Assembly (NCBI GenBank): GCA_037976565.1
Contig: CP137684.1
Location: forward strand, 16,709,243 to 16,773,242
DNA: 64,000 nucleotides
From: Mesocentrotus franciscanus
Lineage: Eukaryota; Echinodermata; Echinoidea; Camarodonta; Strongylocentrotidae
Reading direction: 5' to 3'
Below are positions 1-11,354 of this stretch, piece after piece. The notes under the pieces were generated by a model, which had not been told where the DNA came from, ran no database searches, and was given only the letters and a program-made list of their open reading frames with translations. A program made the position numbers and the translations under genes. Within the stretch, counting starts at the first letter, position 1. Each line of letters opens with the position of its first letter.

Positions 1-437
1 GAGATGTTGAATGGAAATTACTTTTTTTTAATGAATCCATACATTTTATTAATCATCAAGAAAAATCGACCACCCCTTAACCTATATCGAACCCCTTTTG
101 TAGGATTTAACAAAAAACTTTTGCAGAAATTAATCCATACATTTCATTATTACGAAAATCACCCACCCCTAAACCAATTTTGAATCCATTTTTTGTCTTT
201 CTTAAACTGAGGCTAATCGTTTCTCAGAGCATTCTGCTTTCACTCAAATAAACTCGCCATGTTGATTAGAATTGAGAATAACATATGAGAAGGCGAAAAC
301 ATTTCCATATTATGGTCTTCTAGCAATATATTTCTGTCAGAATTTCAAAGGGTCACAAGACCCATGGGAAATCCAAGCTAGACCGAACGTCACAACGGAT
401 CAAAACTGTCTCGGTTCATAGCTATATGGATCTAAGG

Positions 438-745
438 CCCGTCCTCATCAGCTTGAGATTGCCAAATAACCCGCTATTTTAACTATCCCGATCGCAAATT
501 ATCCAGCTATTTTGCGTCTTCATCAGCCCGCAGTTGCAATTAGCGGGATATTTGGTCGAGATAGTCATCCCAAGATATCTTGGGCTAGCTTGCAAACTAT
601 CCCGCTATTTGGCAAAATATCCCGCTAGTTGTCCGGTGCGTCCTCACCAGCCCGAAGATTCGCTCTATGCGCGAACGCTTAGCAAAATATCTCGAGCTAA
701 TTTCTCAAGCTCGAGATTCATGAATCTCGAGCTGATGAAAACGCG
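438..745. mobile_element. Foldback/MITE-like element with inverted ends and internal repeats
   Basis: The left end at 441-460 (GTCCTCATCAGCTTGAGATT) and the right end at 723-743 are imperfect inverted repeats, about 17 of 20 matching. The motif GCGTCYTCAYCAGCCCG recurs in direct orientation at 515 and 639. The interior carries repeated TATCCCGCTATTT and its complement AGCGGGATATTTGG, plus two perfect palindromes: 569-584 (CCCAAGATATCTTGGG) and a 26-bp one at 708-733 centred on ATTCATGAAT. There is no coding capacity. This fits a small non-autonomous DNA transposon. I do not recognise the family and could not define a target-site duplication. Confidence 0.6.
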
Positions 746-912
746 ATTTGTAACTTCGGGCTTAAAAACAATAGATGGAAGGCATTTTCTCATCAAGAAT
801 GGGTTACTAGAAATGGTAAATGAGATGATATCAGACTTAGAGGTCAGAGATTATACAAATATTGAAGATGTACAGCATGTTGTTTTCATATATCTTCCAA
901 TTAGTCTCCATC

Positions 913-913
913 T

Positions 914-954
<41 letters not shown>

Positions 955-955
955 T
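913..955. repeat. (CT)n microsatellite
   Basis: A nearly pure run of CT dinucleotides with one CG interruption. Confidence 0.95.
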
Positions 956-1318
956 TACCCTTTTGTCTAAACGCTTGTTTAAACCCCCTTTAAAACGGTC
1001 TAAATAATATTGAATTCATTTCAAGTTATCACGATAATTATCAATGGTTCTATCCATCTGTCTCACTCACCTGTTTCCAAAATATCAAGTAGATGGCACA
1101 TCGATTGGGTTGAATATGAAAGAGAAAAAGAAGAAAAAAATAATCATGAATGACAGGAATCTCCAACTCTAACAATAGTAAATACAACAATACACGAACA
1201 AACAATATTCAAATTATTTACCCTTTCCTTTGTCTTGGTCTTTAATAAGTCTGTCTCTAAATCTCCATGTCTCTCTATGTCTCTCCCTTTCTAAAACTGT
1301 CTCAAACCTCTCCGCATC

Positions 1319-1321
1319 TGT

Positions 1322-1354
<33 letters not shown>

Positions 1355-1375
1355 TTCTCTCACCCTCTCTCTCCA
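1319..1375. repeat. (CT)n microsatellite
   Basis: CT dinucleotides interrupted by single A or extra T bases. Confidence 0.93.
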
Positions 1376-1859
1376 TCATTATTATTCTTGATTCATTTAT
1401 TTATTTAGTATTTCTGCATAATGACACCAATACAATTCATTCGCAAGTCAGATCAAATGGAGTATAAACACATACAAAATACTTCAGAAATCAACTGTAA
1501 TACAACAAAACACCCATAAGATGCAACATGATTATACTCTACTAGAATAAAGTCTTATGCAGGGGCGGCTATCTACCTCAACTGACCCCATATTTTGTAT
1601 CCCCCCCTCTCTCTCTCTCTCTCTCACTATCCCTCTGTATGTGTATATACAGGTATATATATATCTCTCTTTTTTCCTATTATGCGATGAATGGACGTGC
1701 CATTGAACAGCTGATCCATGCATAGCTGATAGCTCCTTGACGACCATGATAATCACCCTGGTCGCTAGACCGGGGCAACTCTACAATCTATTAACATCGG
1801 CTATTACAAGTTCATAACCTTGGTATTCATGACTACATCGCTTGTATAAAACACTTGAA

Positions 1860-2330
1860 AGATGTGACTTCCGCCTGTTTCGCCCTCCAGATGATGCCAT
1901 AATACACCGAGGGCGATTCGGAAATGGCGTCGCCTCCGATCATTCTTTATTCATCCATCCATTTTTCGCCACACCATGGAATTCATTTTAGGCCTAGATC
2001 CCCTCCCGCTCTCTCGCCCTCCCGACGACTGTTGTTTCGGCGGTGAGAGAAAAACAGACGCATAAATGATTCACGATTGTAATTAGGACAGGGAAGTCAA
2101 TTTAGCGTGACCCAATTAAAATTCATGGTGATTTTCGCTGCTCCTCAGGGCCAAGCCATGCATCACTTCATAAGTCATGAAAGCTTAACACCATCCATGT
2201 TGTTTGTTTTTGGTCATGGTCATAAACTTTACGACTGGCCCTTTTCACGCCTCACCATTGCAGTTCTCGAAACACATCAGTGAATTTTACGAGACTACAG
2301 CTAAGTCTATATAGGATGCTTTCTCCTAAA
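1860..2330. promoter_or_regulatory. Possible conserved non-coding or cis-regulatory block (weak)
   Basis: This is a mixed-complexity, non-repetitive stretch with more GC than its surroundings and no plausible ORF. It contains homeodomain-type cores (TGTAATTAGG, CCAATTAAAAT) and CATAAATGATTCA. Such words occur by chance, so the call is an inference from sequence texture only; conservation across related species would be needed to raise it. Confidence 0.15.
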
Positions 2331-2759
2331 TTGATTACCCCCAATCGATCATAAAAATTGATTACCATTACTATTGGAAAAATGGTGTGGCTACTTCATC
2401 TATTAAAAAAAAGCCATCTCCTAAGACGCTTTCTTTCGTAATCGAATCATGAACATAAAATGGCCCACTATTTCTACATTCAAAGTCAATTTCATATCAA
2501 TTTATTGATAGAATTCAAATATACAAAGTTGTGCTAGCAGAAACAAAAACAATCAACTCTATAAGGCGCTCGCTCACGAAATGAATTATAGAGGGGGCGG
2601 GGGACCAAGAAATATACAGCGCAATAAAGAACGATAAGAGAGAAGATTGACTTAGAGTAAAAGTGAAATGTAATTTCTCAGTTTTCTCATTCTTTTATTT
2701 GGATGTTAAAAACAAGAAAGTTATGAATTTTGAAGGTGTTATCAATCAAACACAAATTG

Positions 2760-3140
2760 GCAGCTCTGTGACGTATATTTGTATCTTGCGAGCTCCCCTC
2801 CCTATTTGCCCTGTGCTAAAGTTCTTCAAAAATCTATATTATTTTCTTTTCACAAAATGTTCACTCATAACATTCACCATGAATATAAATATTGCAAATA
2901 TGTTTTTATACAACCCCTGTATGAAACAAATCTATTCCGTCATAATTAAGAAAATGAAAGTTTATGACATTTTCTGTACAGAGCAAATCGGAGAGGAGCC
3001 CGAATGATACGTCACAGAGTCGCCATTTTGTGTTTCACATAACTTTCCTATTTCTAATCGGATTTTGCTCAAACTTTCACTATTTTGTTTCTCGCTTTAT
3101 AAAAACCAAATTAATATCAGGGTGGACTTCCCGTTTAAAT
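2760..3140 (+). repeat. Interspersed repeat family C, copy 1
   Basis: It shares a common layout with 25078-25404 and 44200-44627. An early segment reads CCTATTTGCCCTGT, and the right end is a diverged GGGTGGACTTCCCGTTTAA. Similarity is patchy, so this is an old, decayed copy. No coding capacity is visible. Family identity is unknown; the (C)TTTAA end resembles TTAA-ended non-autonomous DNA transposons. Confidence 0.45.
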
Positions 3141-3244
3141 ATCTCGGTAGTAATGCCACATAAAACCGACTCCTCTTGCATGTCATGAAGTGCTCTCACA
3201 TTTCATAAATGACTAGATATAGTATAAATTTCGGACCAAATTGT

Positions 3245-3375
3245 AATGCCACATAATTATTTTGTGCAGTCCCGTATACCAATTTCTGTGTTAAGTGCTT
3301 GTCACTGTTCGCGATGTTCAACAAGAATCGGCCAATGTGTTATCATTTTCATGAATCCCAAATCTGACAATACAC
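3245..3375 (+). repeat. Interspersed repeat family E, partial copy
   Basis: It begins with the family signature ATGCCACATAATTATTTTG, then CAGTCCCGTATACC and GTTATCATTTTCATGAATCC. These line up with the copies at 6531, 20345 and 43105 and, inverted, at 17045 and 24070. The right part is lost at the following GAT array. Confidence 0.55.
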
Positions 3376-3394
3376 TACTATTCTCATATTTTTG

Positions 3395-3690
3395 TTGTTA
3401 TTGTGATGGTGTCGGTGATGATTGTGATGGTAATGATATCGATGATGATCATGATGATGATGATGATGATGTTGGCGAAGGTGATGATGGTGATGGTGAA
3501 AAAAATGCTATTGATGATGATGATAATGACGATGATTGTGAAGATAATGATATTGATGATGATAAAGCTGATGGCGACGATGATGATGATGGTGAGGATA
3601 ATGACATTGGTGATGATGATGATAATGATCTTGATAATGATGATGCTGTAGATTATGATGGTGGAGATCATGGTGATCGTATGATGGCGG
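3395..3690. repeat. (GAT)n trinucleotide array, imperfect
   Basis: About 300 bp of GAT/GAC units with frequent single-base changes. One frame reads as an Asp-rich peptide and another as Met/Ile-rich, which is a by-product of the repeat. The array is interrupted and probably old. Confidence 0.9.
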
Positions 3691-3699
3691 TGGCTATGT

Positions 3700-6530
3700 T
3701 AATAAGTCTTATGGGATAATGAATTAATGATGACCATCATAGACTTGTACGACATGTATTTCCATAGAGTTGTTGCTATCTGCATCCTTATTTCTCTGTG
3801 ATAAAAAAAATTCCCTACAACTCATGGACAATTATTTTCACACCGCAATCCAGTACGCAATATTCTCTTTGAAATATCCATGATTATTTGATTACAACTC
3901 TCCTATGGCGACTCATCCCATGAAAATATCGATGTTTACAATCTATTGTCGCTGGGATGGGCTTGTCCGTCCTCTTAATTCAATGAGACCCTTTCCATTT
4001 CCCTCTCTAATCAAATAAACATTAAACCTACCTCTAGTCGACGAGGTATACACAAATACATATAGATGGGACAGCACTGAGGGATTAAAATTGATGTGAT
4101 GTATGTTTTGTGTACTACCGTTCGAGCGACCACTTGAAATTAATTTGATTTAATAGAAAATCAATGTCATTCAATTATAGTTGTATTGCAAGAATACTCC
4201 CGAGCAAGAAAGGTTGCGCATTCAATCGTGCACTATTTCTTTGTCATGTTTGTTAAGGTATTCATATATTCATGAAGTACGTTTCTTCACAATGAACGAA
4301 TACATTTGCTAGTTTTAAACCTAATTATTTCTAAAAAGCAATATGCATTTCTAATTTTAAATATTTTATGTACGTGTTTTTATTTGATTGATAGATTGCT
4401 CCAATATAGACACAATGAACATTCAAATATGCAATGTGTCTTTGATAAGGCTTTCAAGAAATTTATAAAAGGAATATTTTCATTTTAACATAACGGAACG
4501 TCAAGACAATTTCGTTTTAAACTAAATACAGCAACATTTTGGGCTCAGGTAAATAGTATTGCTTTGCTAACAAGGTACACACGCATGAATCGGTGTAACG
4601 ATTTACAGCTATGTTATTATGTCTATTTCAAAGAGTATTTACAGTTGAAAGCATTACCAGGGCCATCAGGGTAAAAGGGGACTTGACAATATGGCCACGC
4701 TGCCAAAATACTACCCGATTCGATAAATAAATAAAAGGTTAATCAGATTAAGAAATAAGATACAATGGAATGGGCATACCATACACGTGACATGAACAAA
4801 GAAAGATAAAGTACGGTGGTGCTTTGGGGAAAATTATCATGATAATACGATTATCCGCGCTCATCATCGCTTCTCCACAATCGAGGGCATTTCCTGCTTC
4901 TTTTTCTCCTCCTCCGTTTTTTTTTCTTGAAGAAGATGAGAATGGTTGATGAATATTTCATAAGGTGGTTTAGCCCATTTTGTGGCGGATTGCGAGTGAT
5001 TTGGACTCAATAACGATTCTCCTGGGGGTATCTTCCAGGCGTCGATGAAGACGTAGTAATATGCACAAAGGGATAAGTTACAGACACATCATGAAGATGG
5101 ATGGATAATTAAAGGGAAGTTTCGGTTCGGGTAAAGGTGAATCACCTTTTTTTTTTATAGCTTTCTCATTTTTCATGTTATTGCGACAGAATAACCTGGA
5201 AAAAATATCCCCTGAAAAGGATGTCCTCATAATATCTTCGGTTGAAATGAGAAATGCCTTAAAGATACTATGTCCCTTTTGCAGCCAACATCAACTTCTG
5301 TAGAACTTTGCAGGAATTATGAATATGTCATGTATGTCCTATCTGTGAAATTTAAACGTTAGCAGTGTCCTAATATTCAAATTATGCAAGGAAACCCGTT
5401 TACTTGCTAGACTTCACTGTCAGACACTATTGAGTGACTGACTGGCTTTTTCATCTTTGGTAATAACATACATAAAATGAGCTGTAAAGGGTACATGAGC
5501 ATTTGTCTACATCAATAACCCACTTCTTGTAATGGCCAAAATTAAACTGATTGAATCTTTGCGCAGCATAAAACGTACGACCATTCGGTACAATGGTCTG
5601 AAAAATCAGACTATTACTTACTGGCTCTATAGCTCCTAAGTCGATTCGACAACTAATAGTCGTTATTTTCCCACTTAAAGACATTTTCAAGCCCCCTTTT
5701 TTATGGAAGTTCTAAATTAGTATTGTCTTTCAAATGCCGTTGGAATTTAACCTTTTCATTTTTTTGGCCTGCAAATGGGACAAAGTACCTTTAAAGTGAA
5801 CCGGTATTGTTGAAGGTTCATGAAAAAAATGCCTAATTTTTGTATGAAATGTTACTTATGATATTCCTTCTATATACTGTACTGACCCTCTAACATGCAA
5901 AATATCCTGAAAAATGCTCAAACCACAAAGATATATATGTGTAACTTCCTCTATATAACAGTAAATTCTTCCAACCAATTTTTGAATTATCCCAACCATT
6001 CTTCCATGAAAATAAGACATAAACAGTCTTTTAAAAATCTTTCAACACGGTAAATAAACACATGAGATAAACATTTTTGTGAGAACACGATCGCAACTAC
6101 TTTCGAAAAATCGACGTATTACGTAATCCGATGATGATTTCTATAGGGTATATAATAATCTATTGAAAGTAAGTTATTTTTGTAGTGGACTTGTACTTTA
6201 AATGTTTGGAAAGGTATATACCGCCAATTCATTGGTTTGTGATGATTTACATTCGCCTAAAATTTAATTTAATTATAATAATATAGTTGGGAGAATTTAG
6301 GAATCGATCAGATCATTTTTCCCCAATGTTTATCATTAATAATGGTCTGTTTTCACTCGAAATTTCAGATTATCTTTAATTGTACATTTAGCATTGAAGT
6401 CACTACCATTTTCTCTCATCTGAACAATGTTACCAAGTCCCATTTAAGTCTAATGTTTTCAATACACTTAATGTCCTTATCATTCTCACCCAACGATATC
6501 AGACATATGACAATGTGTTTGAACCAGACT
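3700..6530. other. AT-rich spacer, nothing recognised
   Basis: Only short, unconvincing reading frames (80 codons or fewer) occur and no domain signature is visible. About 5740-6190 has the texture of a degraded interspersed repeat, but I could not pair it with another copy here. Confidence 0.5.
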
Positions 6531-6745
6531 TTCAGGCCACATATTTGTGTAGTCATATATACAGTGCACTTGACTCTCGGAAAAACTCTATCAATTTCTT
6601 ATCATTATAGAGACTCCAAAACCTCGCAGCAGAGACCAATTCTTATGCGCTACATAATCAATCTTTTCCAATCGCTTCAAGACACGTTTCTTTTACAATG
6701 CAATCGCATGACCAGAACTCAACTTTATTCTTAAAGGGAGTAGTC
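6531..6745 (+). repeat. Interspersed repeat family E, near-complete copy
   Basis: The ordered words GCCACATATTTGTGTAGTC, CAGTGCACTTGACTC, TTCTTATCATTATAGAGACT, CCAAAACCTC, CTTTTCCAATCGCTTC and TGCAATCGCATGACCAG match the copies at 20345 and 43105 in the same order and spacing. It ends near TTCTTAAAGGGAGT. No protein is encoded. Confidence 0.65.
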
Positions 6746-7346
6746 AACGTTTTGACACAGGAATAAAAGAAGTTGACGTGTTTATTGATTTAGCTTAGAA
6801 TGCAAGGCGGAAAAAACAAACAAACAAACAAAAGACATCCGTGAAAATCTGCGTCAAAATGATTAATGTTTAGTACGGAAAAAAATAAGTGCCTATTTAT
6901 AATTAAAACAAATTATATTCCCATCCCGAAACAAGTAATTATTGTAAACATATTGTCTCCATTGTGGTGAAGGTAAACAAAATCGAAAATACAATAAAAT
7001 TCTATAAATCTTAGATTAAACAAAAAACTGATGACAATATTTTATTGATTTTTTATATTTTGTAAATCAGCAGGCAAACGAAGGAAATACAAAAAGCAAG
7101 TTTAAAGGTATTTCCACAAACAGGTACATGTATTCTGAATTGCTTCCATTTCTAGATGTATACAAGTAAAGAGAACGACCGAAATGCTGATATTTAGGTA
7201 CAGCAATTAATGGCATAGAGCAATATGTTATAACAATTTAGTTTCTAACGAAGAAATTAGACGTAAACGTGGACAAGCACAACCAGCAATACAGGGGGAG
7301 TACATACAATTCTACACAGAGAGAACAAATTTTCAAGATACGCCGA

Positions 7347-7525
7347 CAGAAACAGAGAGAGAGAGAGAGAGAGAGATAGAGACGAAGACAGGGGAGAGTG
7401 AGTGTGTGAGTGAGTGAGAGAGAGGGAGAGCGGGAGAGATAGAGAAAGAATAGGAGAGAGCGTGGGAGAGAGTGGGAAAGAGGAAGAGTGCAGTGAGTGA
7501 GAGAGAGAGAGATGGATAGAGAGGG

Positions 7526-7575
<50 letters not shown>

Positions 7576-7590
7576 AGAGAGAAAGAGCTA
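7347..7590. repeat. (GA)n-rich purine tract
   Basis: About 240 bp of GA dinucleotides with GT, GGA and a short TATATATATATA insert. The complementary strand gives Ser/Leu-rich frames that should not be read as protein. Confidence 0.93.
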
Positions 7591-7621
7591 GGAAGGTTAG
7601 CTTGAAAGAAAATTAATGTAA

Positions 7622-7760
7622 AGCCTCGGTCACAAATACCATTACGAACTGCTACGAACGCCGTACGAACGATTTTCAGACAATGGAAATTCGGGAAGAC
7701 AATGGAAAAAACGGAGATTCGTACGAAATTATCGTTCGTACGGACCTTTGTGACCGTAGC
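7622..7760. mobile_element. MITE-like element with CGGTCACAAA ends and GTACGAA repeats
   Basis: The left end GCCTCGGTCACAAATACC is matched in inverted orientation by the right end CCTTTGTGACCGTAGC. Inside, TACGAAC, GTACGAAC and TTCGTACGAA occur several times on both strands, and ATGGAAATTCGGGAAGACA has a neighbouring partial repeat. The size of about 140 bp and lack of coding content fit a miniature inverted-repeat transposable element. Family unknown. Confidence 0.6.
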
Positions 7761-7762
7761 AT

Positions 7763-10310
7763 AACTTGGTATGAATCGCACGTTCTCCACAATTTTCTAG
7801 AGTCGAAAATCCCTATTTTAGAGTACAAATTCAAAGAACCTTGCAAGTGGAAAGTGAAATCTGAGACAAAATACTCAATTAGTAGCATGTATAGAAGAAC
7901 GGACTGAAGTAACAAAAGAAACGCAAACACATCATGGGTCAAACTATCTGACAGATTGCAAGTATACATCAGAATAAATGGTTTCCAAGACGACCGTAAT
8001 TTGATAGAGAATCAACCTCTTTGAAGTTAAAGGTAGTCTTGAATTCAGTTAGTGAAGGAAAGCTTTTAAACCTTTTGTTTGCCATGAGCGCTGATTGGCA
8101 CAATACATCACAGGCTTGCTACGAGTGTCAATCGGCACAAACAATGGGCACCAATCAATCAAAGGGTTGTACTGTGCATTACAATAGCTTTACGTAATTA
8201 ATCGTTTTCGGTCACACTCACTTACATGACAACATTATACACTGGGTAACAATTCTGGGGAAAATTTGCGACGAGGTTAAATCACTGTAATTCTGTATCC
8301 CACCAAAGTCTGAAAGAATTTTGTTTTCCGAAATTCAGGAAAATAACGTTTACCTTTAACTCTGCCGCCTTTCGGCTATTAAAAAACACCAGGCTGATTG
8401 AAACTCCTAAAAAACAATCACACAAGAGCACACGTTTGACAGGTCAAAAGGGATTCGGAGATTGACTGATGCGCTAGATTAGACGAAAAATGCCCGTGAC
8501 AATTAAAGACGTTCTACTAATTACGCATCCATCTTCTTCTCGCATCAATGTCTAGAGACATTACCCTTCTGCTATATTCTTCTAGAGGTTGCCTGCAACC
8601 ATTTGGGATCGACTTGTCAAAGCAAACTAGAGTCCATTGTTTTTAAAGAGATGTCTTCAGGGAGACAGGTCATGCGATTTCCGTTTCGAACAAAGAAAAT
8701 AATCGAAGTAGTTCCTTCTTTCCAAACGCGCAACAGTTTTTCATTTCAATTTTTGAAAAACAAAAAGCAAAAACGAACAAACGAAAGGATTGTCCCAAAG
8801 CCATAGGCTAAGGACCTGTGACGTCGATCCATATTGAAAGGTTAGAAATGCATTACTCTTGGTTGAATGTTCCATGAGATGCGCACTCCAAAACTAAATA
8901 TTTCATAAAGTTGGGGGTACGGGTATCCCCTGAATTAACACCCCCGATAGATGATGTCTTACAACAGTCAATATGCGAGAAATAATGCGCAGTATCATAA
9001 TGATGCATACATGGTTTTGCGATGTACGTGTGTGCGCGCGCACATACCACTTGCCACGCTTTCGGGTCGCAGAGACTGGTTACCTATCACGCACTCAGGC
9101 AGAAACGAAGCTCACGGCCAAACCGCAAGAATTGAGCACCACTCTGTATTAGCTTTAGCCCTGTGGATTGAGAAAGCGAGCAAGAGGAAATTGAGGTCTT
9201 AGGAGGGCACGAGTCTTCAAATCTTCACATCGGGAGATGCCGGTCAATTATTCATACACAAAGTCACTTGAGGGAAATCTATTGGCTAACCCGATTTTGT
9301 TATGGTCAATGAACATGATTAAATATCCCGTCCTATACATTCATTGTCCTGATATCTAAGTGGTCAATCGATTTTCTTTCCCATTTCAATATATTCCCTT
9401 CCTGATGTCCAAATGGCCTATATTCAACGAATAAACTTCCGGTTTTTTCTGAGCTTACAATTATTTCAACAAATCGAAAGTAAAGTAGAATAGAAATAAA
9501 AGGTAATCAGTGCCAGATAACGCACTTTTCCCTCAAAGCGGACGTAAGTCTTTCACAATAATTGCTTTAACAGTATAAGAACAATAGTCCACATTATATT
9601 CGACAAACACTCCGATTGCAAGAAGTTTATTATTTTACAATGGTCAATTTCTCTCTCCTCTTTGCATGTCTTACATCAGTATTTTCTTTCGAATTTCAAC
9701 TTCCGGAAATATTTGTATTAATTATTTATTTATTTATCTACCGCTTGTGGGATGGAACGCCCTCATGAGTTCTGTTTTTCATAGGGGTCCACCAAGTATC
9801 GTTTTCAACATTTATTAAAAACACAAAAGTAGTGTTGTTGTGAGAATAGTTTCTCGTCACATGCAGAACTAAATGTTACCTTCAATGCTCCGTTCCACAT
9901 TCACGACTGTATATCCTATTTCACTCTTGCTTGAGTTTTTTTTTGGCGAAAAGAGGACTCGAGGCTACAATCACTTTAATGTGACAACACATTGCTAAAT
10001 CCGTCTTTTTCTATTTAGGACAGTAACCATCAATTCAGCAAAAACAAAGAAGAAAAGTCTTGCAATTTCCTTAATTGATAGCTAGCGTTTACGTCAGTAT
10101 GAGTTCCTTATTTTGGTGTCATTTGCTACGATCCAGTTTCATCTCATTTTGAGTTCTGATGAGTTCCTTGCACGATGCATCAAATTCTGTTCATACACGA
10201 TGCTAGCACGTACAATCAGGGGCGGTGCCAGATTATTTTTTAGGGGCGGGGCACAGGTTTAAGAAATCTGGGACAAGGCCCCCTATTTCCTCCTTGCCAG
10301 ATTCCTTTTC
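7763..10310. other. Spacer without recognisable genes
   Basis: Only short ORFs occur (under 100 codons) and none has a recognisable domain. A GTGTGCGCGCGCAC alternating purine-pyrimidine patch lies near 9029. Confidence 0.5.
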
Positions 10311-10312
10311 TT

Positions 10313-11350
10313 TTTGATAATCTTCTTTTATTTTATTCCCTCCACCCTATCTTTCTCGATATCTCTCTATGGTCCATCTCACAATAAAATTCATCTTTCT
10401 CTCTGTAATTCATTTTTGTATATCCATCTTTCTATCCCATGTATTTATCCATCAATCCAACTATCTATCCATCCATCCATCCACCAATCGTGTATGGAAC
10501 TGCGATTTTCGCTTCGAAATAGGCATGCAAAACATAGAATAGAATAACAAATCAATGGATGATTCTGTGGACAAAGCAAAAGTTCGAGTATATACGCCAT
10601 AGGGCTTCATCAAGAAAAGAAAAAAACTATCAATCTATCAATCTAGGCTACTTCGCGATTTTACGAGCTAGCCGCCCCCTCCCTCCCTCTCTTCTCCTTT
10701 CTCCATGTTTCTAGTTGCTTATCTTTCTCTCTCTTCATCTATATCTCTCTCCCTTTCTTATTCTCCCTCTTTTTCTCTTTTCCCCTTAATCCATCTTGTT
10801 CCTTTTGTGTCTCTCTGCCTCAGTCTGCCTTTCTGCCTCTGTCTTTCTCTTTCAATCCGTCTCTCTCCATCTCCCGTCGCCCTCCTTAAAATACAACGCT
10901 CCTCAAAATACAACGCTCCAATTCAAGAGGATGATGCACTCACTTACGAGGTGCCGTTACCATGGCAACCAACAAGAGACGGGCATCCAAGCAATGGATG
11001 TTCGTGGTGTACACGTCGTTAGAGATGGAAATACTCCTCTTTTTCGGCCTGAGAGTTAGGATGGACACATCTCATTCTCGCTACAAAGTGAGAAATTGGA
11101 AACTGCATCCGATAAAGATCTCGAAGGATCCTCCGATAATCTTTAATTTCTTGGGACTAATTTTGAGTTTGGTTCGACGACTCGCGAAGAGGACGATGTA
11201 TGTCTATACAAAAGTTCTCGTTACATCTCTCTCTCTCTCCATAAGGGCCTGTAATTCCATGCTCTCTCTCTCTCTCTCCGATTATGTCTTTCTCTCTGTG
11301 GCTTCGTCTATATTTCAATCACACTCACACACCCACACACCCACACACAT
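10313..11350. repeat. Polypyrimidine and simple-repeat-rich segment
   Basis: It contains (ATCC)n around 10445-10490, CT-rich DNA at 10678-10875, CT tracts at about 11227-11278, and CACACACCCACACA at about 11325-11350. The Ser/Leu/Phe-rich frames through it are composition artefacts. A tandem 14-bp word (AAAATACAACGCTCC) occurs twice around 10890-10920. Confidence 0.8.
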
Positions 11351-11354
11351 TCAA

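Larger units (their letters stand above)
744..1860. other. AT-rich spacer with CT microsatellites
   Basis: No gene is visible. The stretch holds CT tracts at about 913-955, 1319-1375 and 1602-1628. Short reading frames across them encode Leu/Ser runs and are artefacts of the dinucleotide repeat. Confidence 0.7.

Noticed and set aside
3246..3719. 157-codon Asp-rich open frame
   Set aside because: It is the translation of an imperfect GAT array continued from a family E repeat; no domain and no start context worth trusting.
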